Source: Saccharibacillus sp. O23 (GTDB lineage: Bacteria > Bacillota > Bacilli > Paenibacillales > Paenibacillaceae). From it: 64,000 bases of DNA. The position numbers and the translations under genes are program-made. The stretch's first letter is position 1. Every line of letters starts with the position of its first letter. Under the pieces are notes generated by a model. The model did no database searches. It was given only the letters and a program-made list of their open reading frames with translations, and was not told the origin of the DNA. Of the stretch, positions 17,816 through 26,657 are shown in pieces. The DNA lies in assembly GCF_002205895.1 (NCBI RefSeq), contig NZ_NJDE01000005.1:21726-85725 (forward strand). The letters are read 5' to 3'.

Positions 17816-18694
17816 TCACTCGCTTCTTTTCCCCCGATTCTTCCGCTGCTCTTCTTTCATCAGCCCGGTCAGTTCGCGGCGCAGCGCGAGGAACTCCGGC
17901 GATTCGGCGATCTCTTCGCGCCGGGGACGGGGGAACGGAACTTCGATCCGCCGAAGCACGGACGAAGGACGGCCGGACAAGACGTAGATCGCGTCCGACA
18001 GCAGCAGCGCTTCTTCGATATGGTGGGTGACGAACAGCACGGAGCGGCGCGTCTCTTCCCAGATATCCAGCAGCCAAGCCTGCATCTCGCTGCGGGTAAA
18101 AGCATCCAGCGCGCTGAACGGCTCGTCCAAGCACATCAATCCGTGCGGGCTGAGCAGGGCGCGCACGAACGCGGCGCGCTGCTGCATGCCGCCGGACAGC
18201 GTATGCGGGTAGGCCTGCTCGAAGCCGGACAGCCCCGCGCGCGCCATCCAGCGCCGCGCTTCTTCGAGCGATTCGCGCCTCGGCGCGCCGCTTACTTCGC
18301 GGTCGAGGACGACGTTCTCTTCGATCGTGCGCCACGGGAACAAGGCCGGCTGCTGCGGCATGTAGCCGATATGGCCGCGTTCGCCGTTGATGATCCGGCC
18401 GTCCAGCCGGATCTCGCCGTCATCCGGCCGGAGCAGGCCGCCGATCAGATGGAACAAAGTGCTTTTGCCCGAACCGGACGGGCCGATCAGGCTGACGAAT
18501 TCGCCTTCGCGCACCTGAAGCGAGGCGCCGTCGATCACCGGCAGCGGCTTGCGTTTGCTGCCGAACGACTTGCGAACGCCGTCCAGCTCCAGCTTCACCG
18601 GAGCGAGGGCAGAGGCGTCGCTTCCGACAGCGCGGCCGGGACCCGGCGTCTCGGCCGCGCCTTCGCGTGTCTTTTTCCCCGTATAGACGTTCAT
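17816..18694 (-). CDS. thiZ: ABC transporter ATPase of the thiamine-precursor importer
   Basis: 292-residue nitrate/sulfonate/taurine-type ATPase. Walker A is GPSGSGKST, the Q-loop is YMPQQPALFPWRT, the signature is LSGGMQQRAAF and Walker B is LMCLDEPFSALD, followed by the switch THHIEEA. The N-terminal 30 residues are a Pro/Ala/Gly linker. The ATG at 18694 overlaps the permease stop by four bases (ATGA) behind AGGAGGAG, indicating translational coupling. It energises uptake of the pyrimidine precursor bound by the lipoprotein at 19826-20911. The naming rests on the TPP riboswitch and operon context. Confidence 0.88.
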   Translation of the reverse strand: MNVYTGKKTREGAAETPGPGRAVGSDASALAPVKLELDGVRKSFGSKRKPLPVIDGASLQVREGEFVSLIGPSGSGKSTLFHLIGGLLRPDDGEIRLDGRIINGERGHIGYMPQQPALFPWRTIEENVVLDREVSGAPRRESLEEARRWMARAGLSGFEQAYPHTLSGGMQQRAAFVRALLSPHGLMCLDEPFSALDAFTRSEMQAWLLDIWEETRRSVLFVTHHIEEALLLSDAIYVLSGRPSSVLRRIEVPFPRPRREEIAESPEFLALRRELTGLMKEEQRKNRGKRSE

Positions 18695-19491
18695 CGCGTT
18701 TCTCCTCCTTCTTCCTGTCCGCTTCGGCGTCCGCCGCGAATCACCAGCTTCTCGATCAGCGTCACCAGCAGGAAGAGCAGCAGGCTCAGCGCCACGATGA
18801 TCGCGATCGCCACGAAGATCCGATCGGTGCGGAAAGCGGATTTTTGCAGGATCATGTAATACCCGATGCCTTTCTGCGCGCCGATCCATTCGGCGATGAC
18901 CGCGCCCATCACGCTGTACGTCGCGGCGATGCGCAGTCCCGAGAACAAGGACGGCAGGGCGTGCGGGAACTCCAATTTGCGGAAGATTTGCAGGCGGTTC
19001 GCGCCGATCATTCGCATATAGTTCAGCATGGTGCGGTCCGTCTGCGCGAATCCGTCCATCGCGGATACCGCAACGGGGAAAAAGCACACGAGCGTGATCA
19101 CGATGATCTTCGGCAGCAGGCCGAACCCGAACCAGATCATGAGCAGCGGCGCCAGCGCGATCGTCGGCACGTTCTGGCTCAGGATCAATAGAGGATACAG
19201 CGCGGATTTGAGCAGAGGCACGAGATGCAGCGCGCAGGCGACGATGATGCCGACAGCCGACCCGATGGCGAAGCCGATCAGGGTCAATTGCAGCGTGGAC
19301 AGCGTATGATCCCAGAGCGAACCGGCGCTGCGCGACGCTTCCTGCGCGATCACGGACGGCGAAGGCAGAATCCACGTCTCGATATGGAACATCCGGACCG
19401 CCGACTCCCACAGCCCGATAAACAAGAGGACCGCCACAAAGGGCGGCCAGAACGAACGAAACCAGCGATTCAGGGTCGTTTGCGGACTCAT
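18691..19491 (-). CDS. thiX: ABC permease of the thiamine-precursor importer
   Basis: 266-residue inner-membrane permease of the BPD_transp_1 family with about six TM segments. The EAA-type coupling loop is visible as YMRMIGANRLQIFRKLEFP. SsuC/TauC-type permeases of this length pair with an SsuB-like ATPase and an NMT1-type binding protein, exactly the set found here. It overlaps its neighbours by four bases on both sides (19488-19491 and 18691-18694). Expression should follow the TPP riboswitch at the head of the operon. Confidence 0.88.
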   Translation of the reverse strand: MSPQTTLNRWFRSFWPPFVAVLLFIGLWESAVRMFHIETWILPSPSVIAQEASRSAGSLWDHTLSTLQLTLIGFAIGSAVGIIVACALHLVPLLKSALYPLLILSQNVPTIALAPLLMIWFGFGLLPKIIVITLVCFFPVAVSAMDGFAQTDRTMLNYMRMIGANRLQIFRKLEFPHALPSLFSGLRIAATYSVMGAVIAEWIGAQKGIGYYMILQKSAFRTDRIFVAIAIIVALSLLLFLLVTLIEKLVIRGGRRSGQEEGGETR

Positions 19492-19787
19492 GGACGGTAT
19501 TTGGCGGTCAGACGCTCCATGCTGATGCCGTCTTGACTCGGGTAATGCGCGATCTTGATCTGGGAAATGACGCTCGGCGCGCCGGCTTCGGTCAGCGCTT
19601 CATGCATCTGCCGCACGATCTCCAGCAGCTCGGGCAGTTCGCCTTCGAGCGTCGTTTCCAGCGCGTGCACTTCGTGTTTGACGCCGGAGCGCTGAATCAC
19701 TTCGATCGCTTTGTCGACGTAAGGAATCGAATCTTCGCCGTTCGGAGTCTTCGGAATCACTTGAATGCTGAGCAAGGTGGTAGCCAT
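19488..19787 (-). CDS. MTH1187/YkoF-like thiamine-binding protein (UPF0045)
   Basis: 99-residue single ferredoxin-like domain (MATTLLSIQVIPKTP..., GELPELLEIVRQMHEAL). UPF0045 proteins such as MTH1187 and YqgV, and the related YkoF domain, bind thiamine or hydroxymethylpyrimidine. Lying between the binding protein and permease of a riboswitch-controlled operon, it may act as a cytosolic receiver or buffer for the imported pyrimidine. It overlaps the permease start by four bases and is preceded by GAAAGAGAG. Confidence 0.85.
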   Translation of the reverse strand: MATTLLSIQVIPKTPNGEDSIPYVDKAIEVIQRSGVKHEVHALETTLEGELPELLEIVRQMHEALTEAGAPSVISQIKIAHYPSQDGISMERLTAKYRP

Positions 19788-19825
19788 AATCTCTCTTCCT
19801 TTCGCGGATCAGAATAAGATGGATG

Positions 19826-20911
19826 TTACTTAGAGCCGGCGGCCGGCAGATAATCGTTGGTAAAAGCTTTCGTATAATCGAAGTCGCCTTCAAGCAGTTT
19901 CTGCGAACTCATCCAGTCGCCGTATTTCTGCCAGACTTCGGGCTTCTGCCAACCCCACTGCTTCGCGTCGTCTTGGTATTTCGGGCTGAGCCATTCTTGG
20001 CTGGCTTTGACGAGCTCCGGATCGAGATCCGGGACGGCTTTGATCAGGATGTCGGCGGCTTCGGTCGGATGATCGATCGCGTATTGATACCCTTCCGCCG
20101 TCGCTTTCATGAACGCTTTGACCAATTCCGGATCGTCTTTGATCTGCTTTTCGTTCGTGACCAGCACCGGCGTGTAATAGTCGAGGCTGTCGGAGAAATC
20201 TTTGACGTACAGCATATCGATCGGTTCGCCGCGAAGTTTCGCTTCGATGCCCGTCCAGGCGTAGAAGATCCAAGCGAAGTCGATATCGCGTTTGACCGCG
20301 GTGAAGAAATCGGCGTCGCCCATATTGATGTTCTGCACTTTGGTCACGTCCGCGCCTTCCTTATCCATGATCGACTTCATGACGGCGGCTTCGACCGGAG
20401 AACCCCAACCGCCGTAGCGTTTGCCTTCGAAGTCTTTCGGCGATTTGATGCCCCGGTCCTGCGGAGCGGCGAAGCCGGACGTGTTATGTTGGATGACCGC
20501 CGCGATCGAAACGAGCGGAACGCCCTGCGTCCGCGCCTGCGTCACGCTCTCCTGATAGCTCACGCCGAACGGCACTTCGCCGGAAGCGACCATCTGGTCC
20601 GCGCCGCCCGCGCCCGGCTGAAGAATCTTGACGTTGAGGCCTTCCTGCTTGTAGAAGCCTTGATCCACCGCGGCGTACAGACCGGTATGGTTGGTGTTCG
20701 GCGTCCAATCCAGCACGACGCTGACGTCGCGCAGTTCTGCGGCCGCGCCGCTGCCGGTCTCGGTCGTCTTCGCCGGTTCGCCGGTCGAAGCGGACGTGCC
20801 GCCGCCCGCGCCGCCGGAGCAGGCGGTCAGCGCCAGCATCAGCGCCGCGATCGGAGCCAGCCGCTTCATGGTCTTGCGAGTTCTCTGTCTGTTTCCCCTT
20901 AAGCCCTTCAT
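19826..20911 (-). CDS. thiY: Thiamine-precursor ABC substrate-binding lipoprotein
   Basis: About 361-residue NMT1/THI5-like binding lipoprotein. The lipobox LTAC places the lipidated Cys near residue 31. DWTPNTNHTGLYAAVDQGFYKQEGL is the hallmark of the NMT1/THI5 family that recognises formylamino-/aminopyrimidine precursors of thiamine. GWGSPVEAAVMKS and WIFYAWTG are further family segments. The ATG at 20911 is ten bases after AAGGAG; an ATG three codons upstream is too close to that site. It is the first gene after the TPP riboswitch and its terminator. Confidence 0.88.
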   Translation of the reverse strand: MKGLRGNRQRTRKTMKRLAPIAALMLALTACSGGAGGGTSASTGEPAKTTETGSGAAAELRDVSVVLDWTPNTNHTGLYAAVDQGFYKQEGLNVKILQPGAGGADQMVASGEVPFGVSYQESVTQARTQGVPLVSIAAVIQHNTSGFAAPQDRGIKSPKDFEGKRYGGWGSPVEAAVMKSIMDKEGADVTKVQNINMGDADFFTAVKRDIDFAWIFYAWTGIEAKLRGEPIDMLYVKDFSDSLDYYTPVLVTNEKQIKDDPELVKAFMKATAEGYQYAIDHPTEAADILIKAVPDLDPELVKASQEWLSPKYQDDAKQWGWQKPEVWQKYGDWMSSQKLLEGDFDYTKAFTNDYLPAAGSK

Positions 20912-20981
20912 TGTGCGCATTCTCCTTCTGCGTTGCCGTATTGCCCGATGCTTCATGGTTCGGGTGCCCGTCGGAAACGCC

Positions 20982-21008
20982 AAAAAAGCGTCCCGGAATC
21001 CGGGACGC
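20982..21008 (-). terminator. Riboswitch-controlled terminator before thiY
   Basis: On the minus strand GCGTCCCGG pairs with CCGGGACGC (arms 21000-21008 and 20988-20996) around a 3-nt loop, followed by U6. It sits about 90 nt downstream of the TPP aptamer and 70 nt before the thiY start, the usual layout for TPP-induced transcription termination. Confidence 0.85.
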
Positions 21009-21100
21009 GTCACGTCGATATCGGCTGCGGATGTCCGTCTTCGGCCCGTCGACGCGCATTGTGCGAATCGAATGGACAGATGGACAAGCTCCGCTTATCA

Positions 21101-21196
21101 CGTTCCTACGCTGGCATTACCCAGATCAGGTATAAGGGTCAGTATCTGCTTGGGATACAATCTCAGCCGGCCTTGCTTCCGGCACCCCCCGGGGGT
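21101..21196 (-). promoter_or_regulatory. TPP (thiamine pyrophosphate) riboswitch
   Basis: Reading the minus strand gives GGGGTGCC, then GGCTGAGA, ACCTGATCTGGGTAATGCC and GCGTAGGAACG in order, the conserved boxes of the THI element. It heads the thiY-UPF0045-thiX-thiZ operon. High TPP should stabilise the aptamer and allow the terminator at 20982-21008 to form, stopping importer expression. Confidence 0.95.
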
Positions 21197-21387
21197 ATGA
21201 ATTTGTCGGGTTGCTTCGGAGTCATTATAGCCTTTAACGAACGCGCTGTCCAGCAGACGAGGTTAGTTCAAGGAAGTCGATTCGCTTTCTTCAATTCGGG
21301 TACTTACTATATGTACACTATTTCAGCGCACGATCGCGCGACGCGGCGGCTGCCGTCATCCGCATCTTCCGAGGAGGCTTAACAGAC

Positions 21388-21804
21388 ATGGATCAACAAG
21401 CATTGGAAAGCAAAATCACCGAAACACTCGAGAAAAATCGCTTCGGCTCTTTCGCCACGGTAGAAGACGGACGGCCGAAGGTTCGTTACATGACGGTATT
21501 CAATGAAGGCATGACCATCTATCTGGTGACGAGTTCCAAGACCCACAAAGTCGAAGAACTGGAGAAAAATCCGAACGTCGCGCTGCTGCTCGGGTTCGAG
21601 CAAGGCGGTACGCAGGACGAAGTGCAGATCGAAGGCACGGCGGAAGTGACCCGCGACGAAGAACTGCGCAAAAAATTGTGGCACGACACGTTCGAGCAGT
21701 GGCTCGAAGGTCCGGACGATCCGAACTACGTCGTGCTGAAGATTACGCCGGCGCGTGCCGAATATGCCAAGAACAAACACGAAGTGGAAGTCTGGGAAGG
21801 CTAA
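21388..21804 (+). CDS. Pyridoxamine 5'-phosphate oxidase-related (general stress protein 26-like) protein
   Basis: 138-residue split-barrel flavin-binding-fold protein. GSFATVEDGRPKVRYMTVFNEG and SSKTHKVEELEKNPNVALLLGF are characteristic of the YdaG/GSP26 group. Members bind FMN or F420-like cofactors, but substrates are mostly unknown and they are often induced by general stress. ATG 21388 follows GAGGAGG. It stands alone and is followed by a strong terminator. Confidence 0.85.
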   Translation: MDQQALESKITETLEKNRFGSFATVEDGRPKVRYMTVFNEGMTIYLVTSSKTHKVEELEKNPNVALLLGFEQGGTQDEVQIEGTAEVTRDEELRKKLWHDTFEQWLEGPDDPNYVVLKITPARAEYAKNKHEVEVWEG

Positions 21805-21820
21805 ATCCAATCGAAACCCG

Positions 21821-21862
21821 AAGCTCCGATTGACGCATTGGCGTCGGTCGGAGCTTTTTTGC
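21821..21862 (+). terminator. Terminator after the PNPOx-like gene
   Basis: AAGCTCCGA (21821-21829) pairs with TCGGAGCTT (21848-21856). An inner GACGC/GCGTC stem extends it, and a T6 run follows. Confidence 0.85.
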
Positions 21863-22102
21863 GTTTCGAATTTTTTGTCAATTCAGATGAAGAATAAGTG
21901 AAAGATGCTAAAAATTTTAGAAGAAAACTTAAAAATAAGTCGAAAGAACCCGATTCTGAAGAGAGAGACCGGGGTAATAAGAGAAGATTATGCTGCTTGC
22001 TATCTGGGTTGTAAGAACTATACGTTTTATTTTTTTATTTAAAGCGATTTATCGCCGGTAGTCGGAATCATGGTTAATCATAAGTTCGAGGAGGCCCCTC
22101 CC

Positions 22103-23143
22103 ATGGAGCATATATGCAGCAGCTGTCAGCCCGTAAGACCGATCGAGGATTGGGGCATCGTCTACCTGCGGCCCGTAGGCAAGATGTTGGCCCGTCTGAT
22201 CGAAGAACAAAGTTGGCAGGTCGGCCGGGAAGGTTGCGAGACCGACGCGCTCTATCTGAATTATTCGAGCAAGGAACAATTTCTGGAGATGGCGGAATGG
22301 CTCAACAGCCTGCCGGTCGAATGGACCGAGCCTCTTCAAGTGAAAGTCTGCGGCGAAAACGATTCTCCCGCGCTGACGCAATGGCTGCCGTTCTCGCAGC
22401 TTGCGGCGCGTTTTCAGAATATGGATATGGTCAGCATCATCACGCAGGAGAAATTTACGAGCTTCTTGCAGCCGATCGTCGATCACCGGGAAGAAGTGGT
22501 CGCGTACGAATTCCTGCTTCGCGCCGCTCCCGGAGAGAAGCCGTTTAATCCGTTCGAGCTGTTCGAAGTCGCGCGGCGTACGGGCATGCATTCGTTTCTC
22601 GACCGGGCGGCGCGGATCTCGGCGATTCGCCGGAGCGCGGAACTGCTGCCCAAAGGCATGAAGCGGTTTATCAATTTCCTGCCGTCGTCCATTTACAATC
22701 CCGATTACTGCCTGAAGCATACGTTCGCGGCGATTCAGCGTTACGACCTCGATCCGCACGATTTCGTATTCGAAGTCGTGGAGACCGAGCGCATCATCGA
22801 TATGCCGCATCTTCAGCGCATATTCAACGTCTACCGTTCGCGCGGCGTATTGGTGGCGCTCGACGACGTGGGTTCCGGGTATTCGACGCCGGACGTGCTG
22901 GATCAGCTTCGGCCGGACTTCGTGAAGATCGACCGCAGCCTGATCGATTTCTGCGACCGGTCGCCCGAGCAGCAGCGGCGGATCGAAGAGATCGTGCGGA
23001 TCTCGGAGAGCTTCGGCGGCAAAGTGCTGGCGGAAGGCATCGAGCGGCGCGAAGAATACGAATTCTGCCGCAGCCGCGGCATCTCGCTGGCGCAAGGTTA
23101 TCTGTTCGGCCGTCCGGCCGCGGAACCGCTGGCGATCGTGTAG
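22103..23143 (+). CDS. EAL-domain cyclic-di-GMP phosphodiesterase
   Basis: 346-residue cytosolic protein. An N-terminal region of about 120 residues, starting with a CSSC motif, is followed by an EAL domain. The EAL signature reads YEFLLRA, with the substrate/metal residues Asn in FINFLPSS, Glu in FEVVETE, the Asp pair in LDDVGSGYS, Lys in VKIDRSLI, Glu in LAEGIE and Gln in AQGYLFGRP. These cover the catalytic set, so activity is likely despite DDVGSG replacing the usual DDFGTG. ATG 22103 is eight bases after GAGGAGG and is preferred over ATG 22070. The 298 bp upstream is relatively AT-rich with no gene. The N-terminal cysteines could bind metal or sense redox state. Confidence 0.88.
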   Translation: MEHICSSCQPVRPIEDWGIVYLRPVGKMLARLIEEQSWQVGREGCETDALYLNYSSKEQFLEMAEWLNSLPVEWTEPLQVKVCGENDSPALTQWLPFSQLAARFQNMDMVSIITQEKFTSFLQPIVDHREEVVAYEFLLRAAPGEKPFNPFELFEVARRTGMHSFLDRAARISAIRRSAELLPKGMKRFINFLPSSIYNPDYCLKHTFAAIQRYDLDPHDFVFEVVETERIIDMPHLQRIFNVYRSRGVLVALDDVGSGYSTPDVLDQLRPDFVKIDRSLIDFCDRSPEQQRRIEEIVRISESFGGKVLAEGIERREEYEFCRSRGISLAQGYLFGRPAAEPLAIV

Positions 23144-23238
23144 AGCCGAGCGCCCGCAGGCGAACGGCAATAGGTCCCGATATCGATCGGCGGCAGAGCG
23201 GTACGCAAGCCTCTAAGAGCGCTGCTCGTTCGCGTTGC

Positions 23239-23275
23239 AAAAGCAGTTTCGTCTCCGGACGAGCTGCTTTTTTTG
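23239..23275 (+). terminator. Terminator after the EAL gene
   Basis: AAAAGCAG (23239-23246) pairs with CTGCTTTT (23264-23271), with an inner CGTC/GACG stem, followed by T-rich sequence. Confidence 0.75.
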
Positions 23276-23401
23276 CGTTCGCTTTTTCGATAAATTTCAC
23301 ATCTATACGCCTGCATGGTAAATTAAGAAGATGCGTTTAGGGCTTTTTCTTGCTTACATATTAAGTCTTGAAGCAAAAAACAGAAGGAAAGAGGGAGAGA
23401 G

Positions 23402-24214
23402 ATGGAAGAAACCTGGCTGTGGCTCAAGTATCTGATTCTGGGCATCGTACAGGGCGCCACCGAACCGATCCCGGTCTCGTCCAGCGGCCATCTGATCGTC
23501 GCCCAGCGCCTGCTCGGCGTGGAACAGACGGGGCTGACATTCGAAATTCTGACCAATACGGCGTCGCTGATCGCGATCATGTTCATCTATCGGCATGATA
23601 TTTGGCGTCTGATCGCGGGGAGCTGGAAGTATATCCGCACGCGGAACTCGGAATACAAATCGGACTTTATGTTCGTGGTCTACGTGGTGATCGGCACCAT
23701 TCCGGCGGTCGTCATCGGACTGCTGTTCAAAGACTGGATCGAAGCAACGTTCTCGTCGGTCAAAACGGTCGCCGTCGCGCTGCTGTTCACCGGCGTCGCG
23801 CTGTGGCTGATCCGCAACATGCGCGGCCGCAAGCAGGACGGCGATCTGAAAGCCCGCGACGCTTGGATCGTCGGCCTGGCTCAAGCGATCGCGCTGATTC
23901 CGGGCGTCAGCCGCTCCGGTTCGACGGTCATCGCGTCGATCGCGACCGGCATGAAGCAGGATACCGCGCTGCGCTTCTCGTTCATGCTGTATATCCCGAT
24001 CAGCTTGGGCGCAATCGTGCTCGGCCTGCCGGACATCATGGAAGCTTCCGAAGCGCCGGGCATGTTCGGCCCTTACGTACTCGCGTTCTTCGCGACGCTG
24101 ATCGTCACCTACTTCGCGATGCGCTGGTTCATGGGCATCATGGCGAAAGGGAATTTGAAATATTTCTCGTATTACTGCTTCGTGGTGGGGATTTTGTTGT
24201 TGATTTTCTTGTGA
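23402..24214 (+). CDS. uppP: Undecaprenyl-diphosphatase UppP (BacA)
   Basis: 270-residue integral membrane enzyme that dephosphorylates undecaprenyl pyrophosphate to recycle the lipid carrier for cell-wall synthesis; extra copies give bacitracin resistance. The two catalytic signatures are GATEPIPVSSSGH (the TE/SSSGH loop) and IPGVSRSGST. About eight TM segments are visible and length is normal. ATG 23402 follows GGGAGAGAG. It is monocistronic with its own terminator. Confidence 0.95.
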   Translation: MEETWLWLKYLILGIVQGATEPIPVSSSGHLIVAQRLLGVEQTGLTFEILTNTASLIAIMFIYRHDIWRLIAGSWKYIRTRNSEYKSDFMFVVYVVIGTIPAVVIGLLFKDWIEATFSSVKTVAVALLFTGVALWLIRNMRGRKQDGDLKARDAWIVGLAQAIALIPGVSRSGSTVIASIATGMKQDTALRFSFMLYIPISLGAIVLGLPDIMEASEAPGMFGPYVLAFFATLIVTYFAMRWFMGIMAKGNLKYFSYYCFVVGILLLIFL

Positions 24215-24226
24215 ACGTAAATAACG

Positions 24227-24263
24227 AAAAGCGGACTCTTTGGATAAAGGGGTTCGCTTTTTT
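24227..24263 (+). terminator. Terminator after uppP
   Basis: AAAAGCGGACTCTTT (24227-24241) pairs imperfectly, with G-T wobbles, with AAAGGGGTTCGCTTTT (24246-24261), followed by T's. The RHS remnant begins right at this point. Confidence 0.7.
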
Positions 24264-25807
24264 GTGTTAAGACGAGCTATACGTACAACGCGGACGGCTT
24301 CTTGACTTCGGCGACCGACCCTCGCGGCGGCAAGACGGACATGCGCGGCAGCACGACGGCCCTGACGAACGAGCAGGGCCAAGTGACCGATACGTACACG
24401 TACGACACGTACGGCGAACGCCTGAGCCATGAAGGAACAAGCACGCAGCCGTTCCAGTACAATGGACGCGACGGGGTGCAAACGGACACGAACGGCTTGT
24501 ACCAGATGCGAGCCCGCTACTACAACCCGGAGATCAAGCGTTTCGTGAACCGGGATGTCCTGAGCGGCAGCATCGACGGCGGTTTGACGATGAACCGCTA
24601 TGCGTATGTCAACGGCAATCCAGTGTCGTATATCGATCCGTTCGGTTTGAGCGCGGACGGCGCGACCTGGTGGCAGACCGGCTTGAGCTTCGCCGCGGAT
24701 GCGACGCCTTTTGTCGGCACGATCAAAGGGATTCAAGAAGTGTTCGGCGGCGTGGATCTGATTACGGGCCAGCGTTTGTCGATCACCGACCGGGTCGCGA
24801 CAGGAGTCGGAACCGTCGCGAGCGTGATTCCGTTCGGTAAGGTGCTGGGTAAGCAGTTGGCGAAGTAAGGGATTGAAGGCGGGGCTTGGTTGGCGAGGAA
24901 GCTGGGTAAAGAAAGCGATTCGCTCGCTTCCCGATTGGCGAAAGGCTGCAATTGCTTTACTGCTGGAACCCAAGTAAAGACAGACCAAGGCGACAAGAAT
25001 ATCGAAGATATTCAAGTCGGCGACAAGGTCCTTTCCCAAGACGACGTGACTGGAGAAGAAGGCTACAAGACGGTCACCGCAACGTTCAACCACATGGCCG
25101 ACGAGATCTATACGATTCATGTCGGCGATCAGGAGATCGAATCGACATATAACCATCCGTTCTGGGTAGAAGGAAAAGGATGGACGTATGTCAAAGACCT
25201 TAAGGTCGGCGATTGGCTGGAGCAAGCGGACGGAACGAAGCGGAAGATCGAACAAATCGAACACGAGCAGCGTCAGGCCCGCGTATATAACATGACGGTG
25301 GACGAGTTCCATACGTATTTCGTAAGTGACCTGGGGATCTGGGTGCATAATACGAGTAATGAGGCTTGCGGTATAGGTAGTTTGCTTGAACAAATAGGTA
25401 AGGGCGAAGTGAGATTTTCGGACATAGGGGTTAATGAACAACTAGCTATAGCAAAACATTATTCTCAACGTGCACCAATTGGGATTCCGGAAAATGTAAA
25501 TGTGAAAGCCAAATCAATGGATAATGGCTACGAACAAATAACTTACACGTGAAATGATGGGACTTACAAGTATGAAGTCAGATGGCATACCAGAACTTCA
25601 GGTGCTCCGGCGGATCAAGGGAACACTTGGGTTATTCGAAGAACTATTCCAGGAAGTGGAGCAAACAGAACTCAATCATTCTTCAAAATTGGAACAAATG
25701 AATGGGTAGAAGGTTATAAATGGTATAACGCAATTGCTGCAAGGAAAGCAGGAAATGCTACTACAGAACAAATTAGAACTTTAGATGAAGGGCACTGGAA
25801 GGAGTAA
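24248..25807 (+). pseudogene. RHS/HINT polymorphic toxin remnant with two in-frame stop codons
   Basis: One reading frame is open from 24248 (after a TAA) to a final TAA at 25805-25807, but it is crossed by TAA at 24866-24868 and TGA at 25550-25552. There is no start codon or ribosome binding site at the left. The order is: a YD-repeat scrap, the RHS core end (RYYNPEIKRFVNRD, YAYVNGNPVSYIDPFGL), a pre-toxin segment (ATPFVGTIKGIQEVFGG), a HINT domain from CNCFTAGTQV to GIWVHN (ending 25351), and a C-terminal toxin of about 150 residues containing EVRWHTRTSGAP and WVEGYKWYNAIAARKAG. HINT domains self-cleave after the terminal Asn to release the toxin. The TGA probably replaced a Trp codon; the TAA changes the linker. 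Sequence after 25351 is AT-rich, unlike the upstream part. The toxin family name is unknown to me; a nuclease is possible. Confidence 0.82.
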
Positions 25808-25810
25808 TCG

Positions 25811-26215
25811 ATGGATAAGAAAGAAACCAATAGTATTTATTATTTAGGCTTTGAGGGCTATCCTGAGATTGATTTAATCTCTAAGAACAACATGGATATA
25901 AAAACACTTAAGTTGTGGGTGGGCTATTTTGAAACTATACTTGACTTAATGTCTCAGTACGAAGATATTGAGGGTGGTATTTTGTATGAATATTATCTTC
26001 ATAATGGCTGGTATGAGGAAAGTCCTTGGGAATTAAAAAATCTCGAAAGCGCCATACAGTTATTTAAAGATTTTAATTTGGAACAAATAGATGAAAAAAT
26101 GCTCCAAGAATCATCTAGTATTGTACCTATATTGCCTAAGGTTGCTTGTGAAATTGCAGATTTTTTAGAACAAGCTCTTAGTAGCAAGAGTGAAGTGTAT
26201 ATATGCTACGATTAA
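25811..26215 (+). CDS. Probable cognate immunity protein of the RHS toxin
   Basis: 134-residue acidic cytosolic protein with no recognised domain. The ATG at 25811 is only three bases after the toxin stop, and its ribosome binding site AAGGAG lies inside the toxin's last codons. This translational coupling is the normal arrangement for toxin-immunity pairs in polymorphic toxin loci, where the acidic partner neutralises the released C-terminal toxin. Base composition is AT-rich like the toxin tip. The role is inferred from position. Confidence 0.7.
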   Translation: MDKKETNSIYYLGFEGYPEIDLISKNNMDIKTLKLWVGYFETILDLMSQYEDIEGGILYEYYLHNGWYEESPWELKNLESAIQLFKDFNLEQIDEKMLQESSSIVPILPKVACEIADFLEQALSSKSEVYICYD

Positions 26216-26657
26216 TTGATCAGCGAGCAAACGAGGTTATTTCTAAAGGAGAGCATTCAAGGCATTAAACCCTTTCCCAAAAGATTTAAGCGTTCAACAA
26301 GTGTTTTCCTTATTATTAATATAGATCAAGCTTTAATGTCTGAGTAAGCTATTTGACCTTGATTGGCTTTATGCCTTTTGAGATTTTTTTGAGATAAGTA
26401 CCAATGAAAACTAAGCAGATCGTCAACATACATGCCGTACTGTCTCAGTTGATGATGAAAACCGATGCAGCCCATAAACGTAAGCTTGGTATGTTTACGG
26501 CTTGGGCATAGTCGAACGCGAAGTTGCGGACAGGAAACATGGACAGAAACAATGATCTTACTCAGAGAGGCTATTGCCAGCTAGAGAGTTGCAGTTTTTA
26601 TGATTAAAGGCTTAAAGATGAAACTTACATTCAAAATAGATAAAAGAAGGACTAACC
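26216..26657. other. 442-bp gap in the immunity array, probable gene remnants
   Basis: AT-rich. The longest plausible frame (26404-26511, 35 codons) has no ribosome binding site and resembles nothing I know. An AAGAAGGAC site before 26658 serves the next gene. The gap may hold decayed toxin or immunity modules. Confidence 0.35.

Noticed and set aside
25550..25552. Programmed UGA recoding (selenocysteine or UGA-Trp)
   Set aside because: TGA is used as the normal stop of many genes here, and no SECIS-like hairpin is visible after it; nonsense mutation is simpler.
26404..26511. 35-codon frame in the immunity array gap
   Set aside because: No ribosome binding site, no similarity that I recognise.
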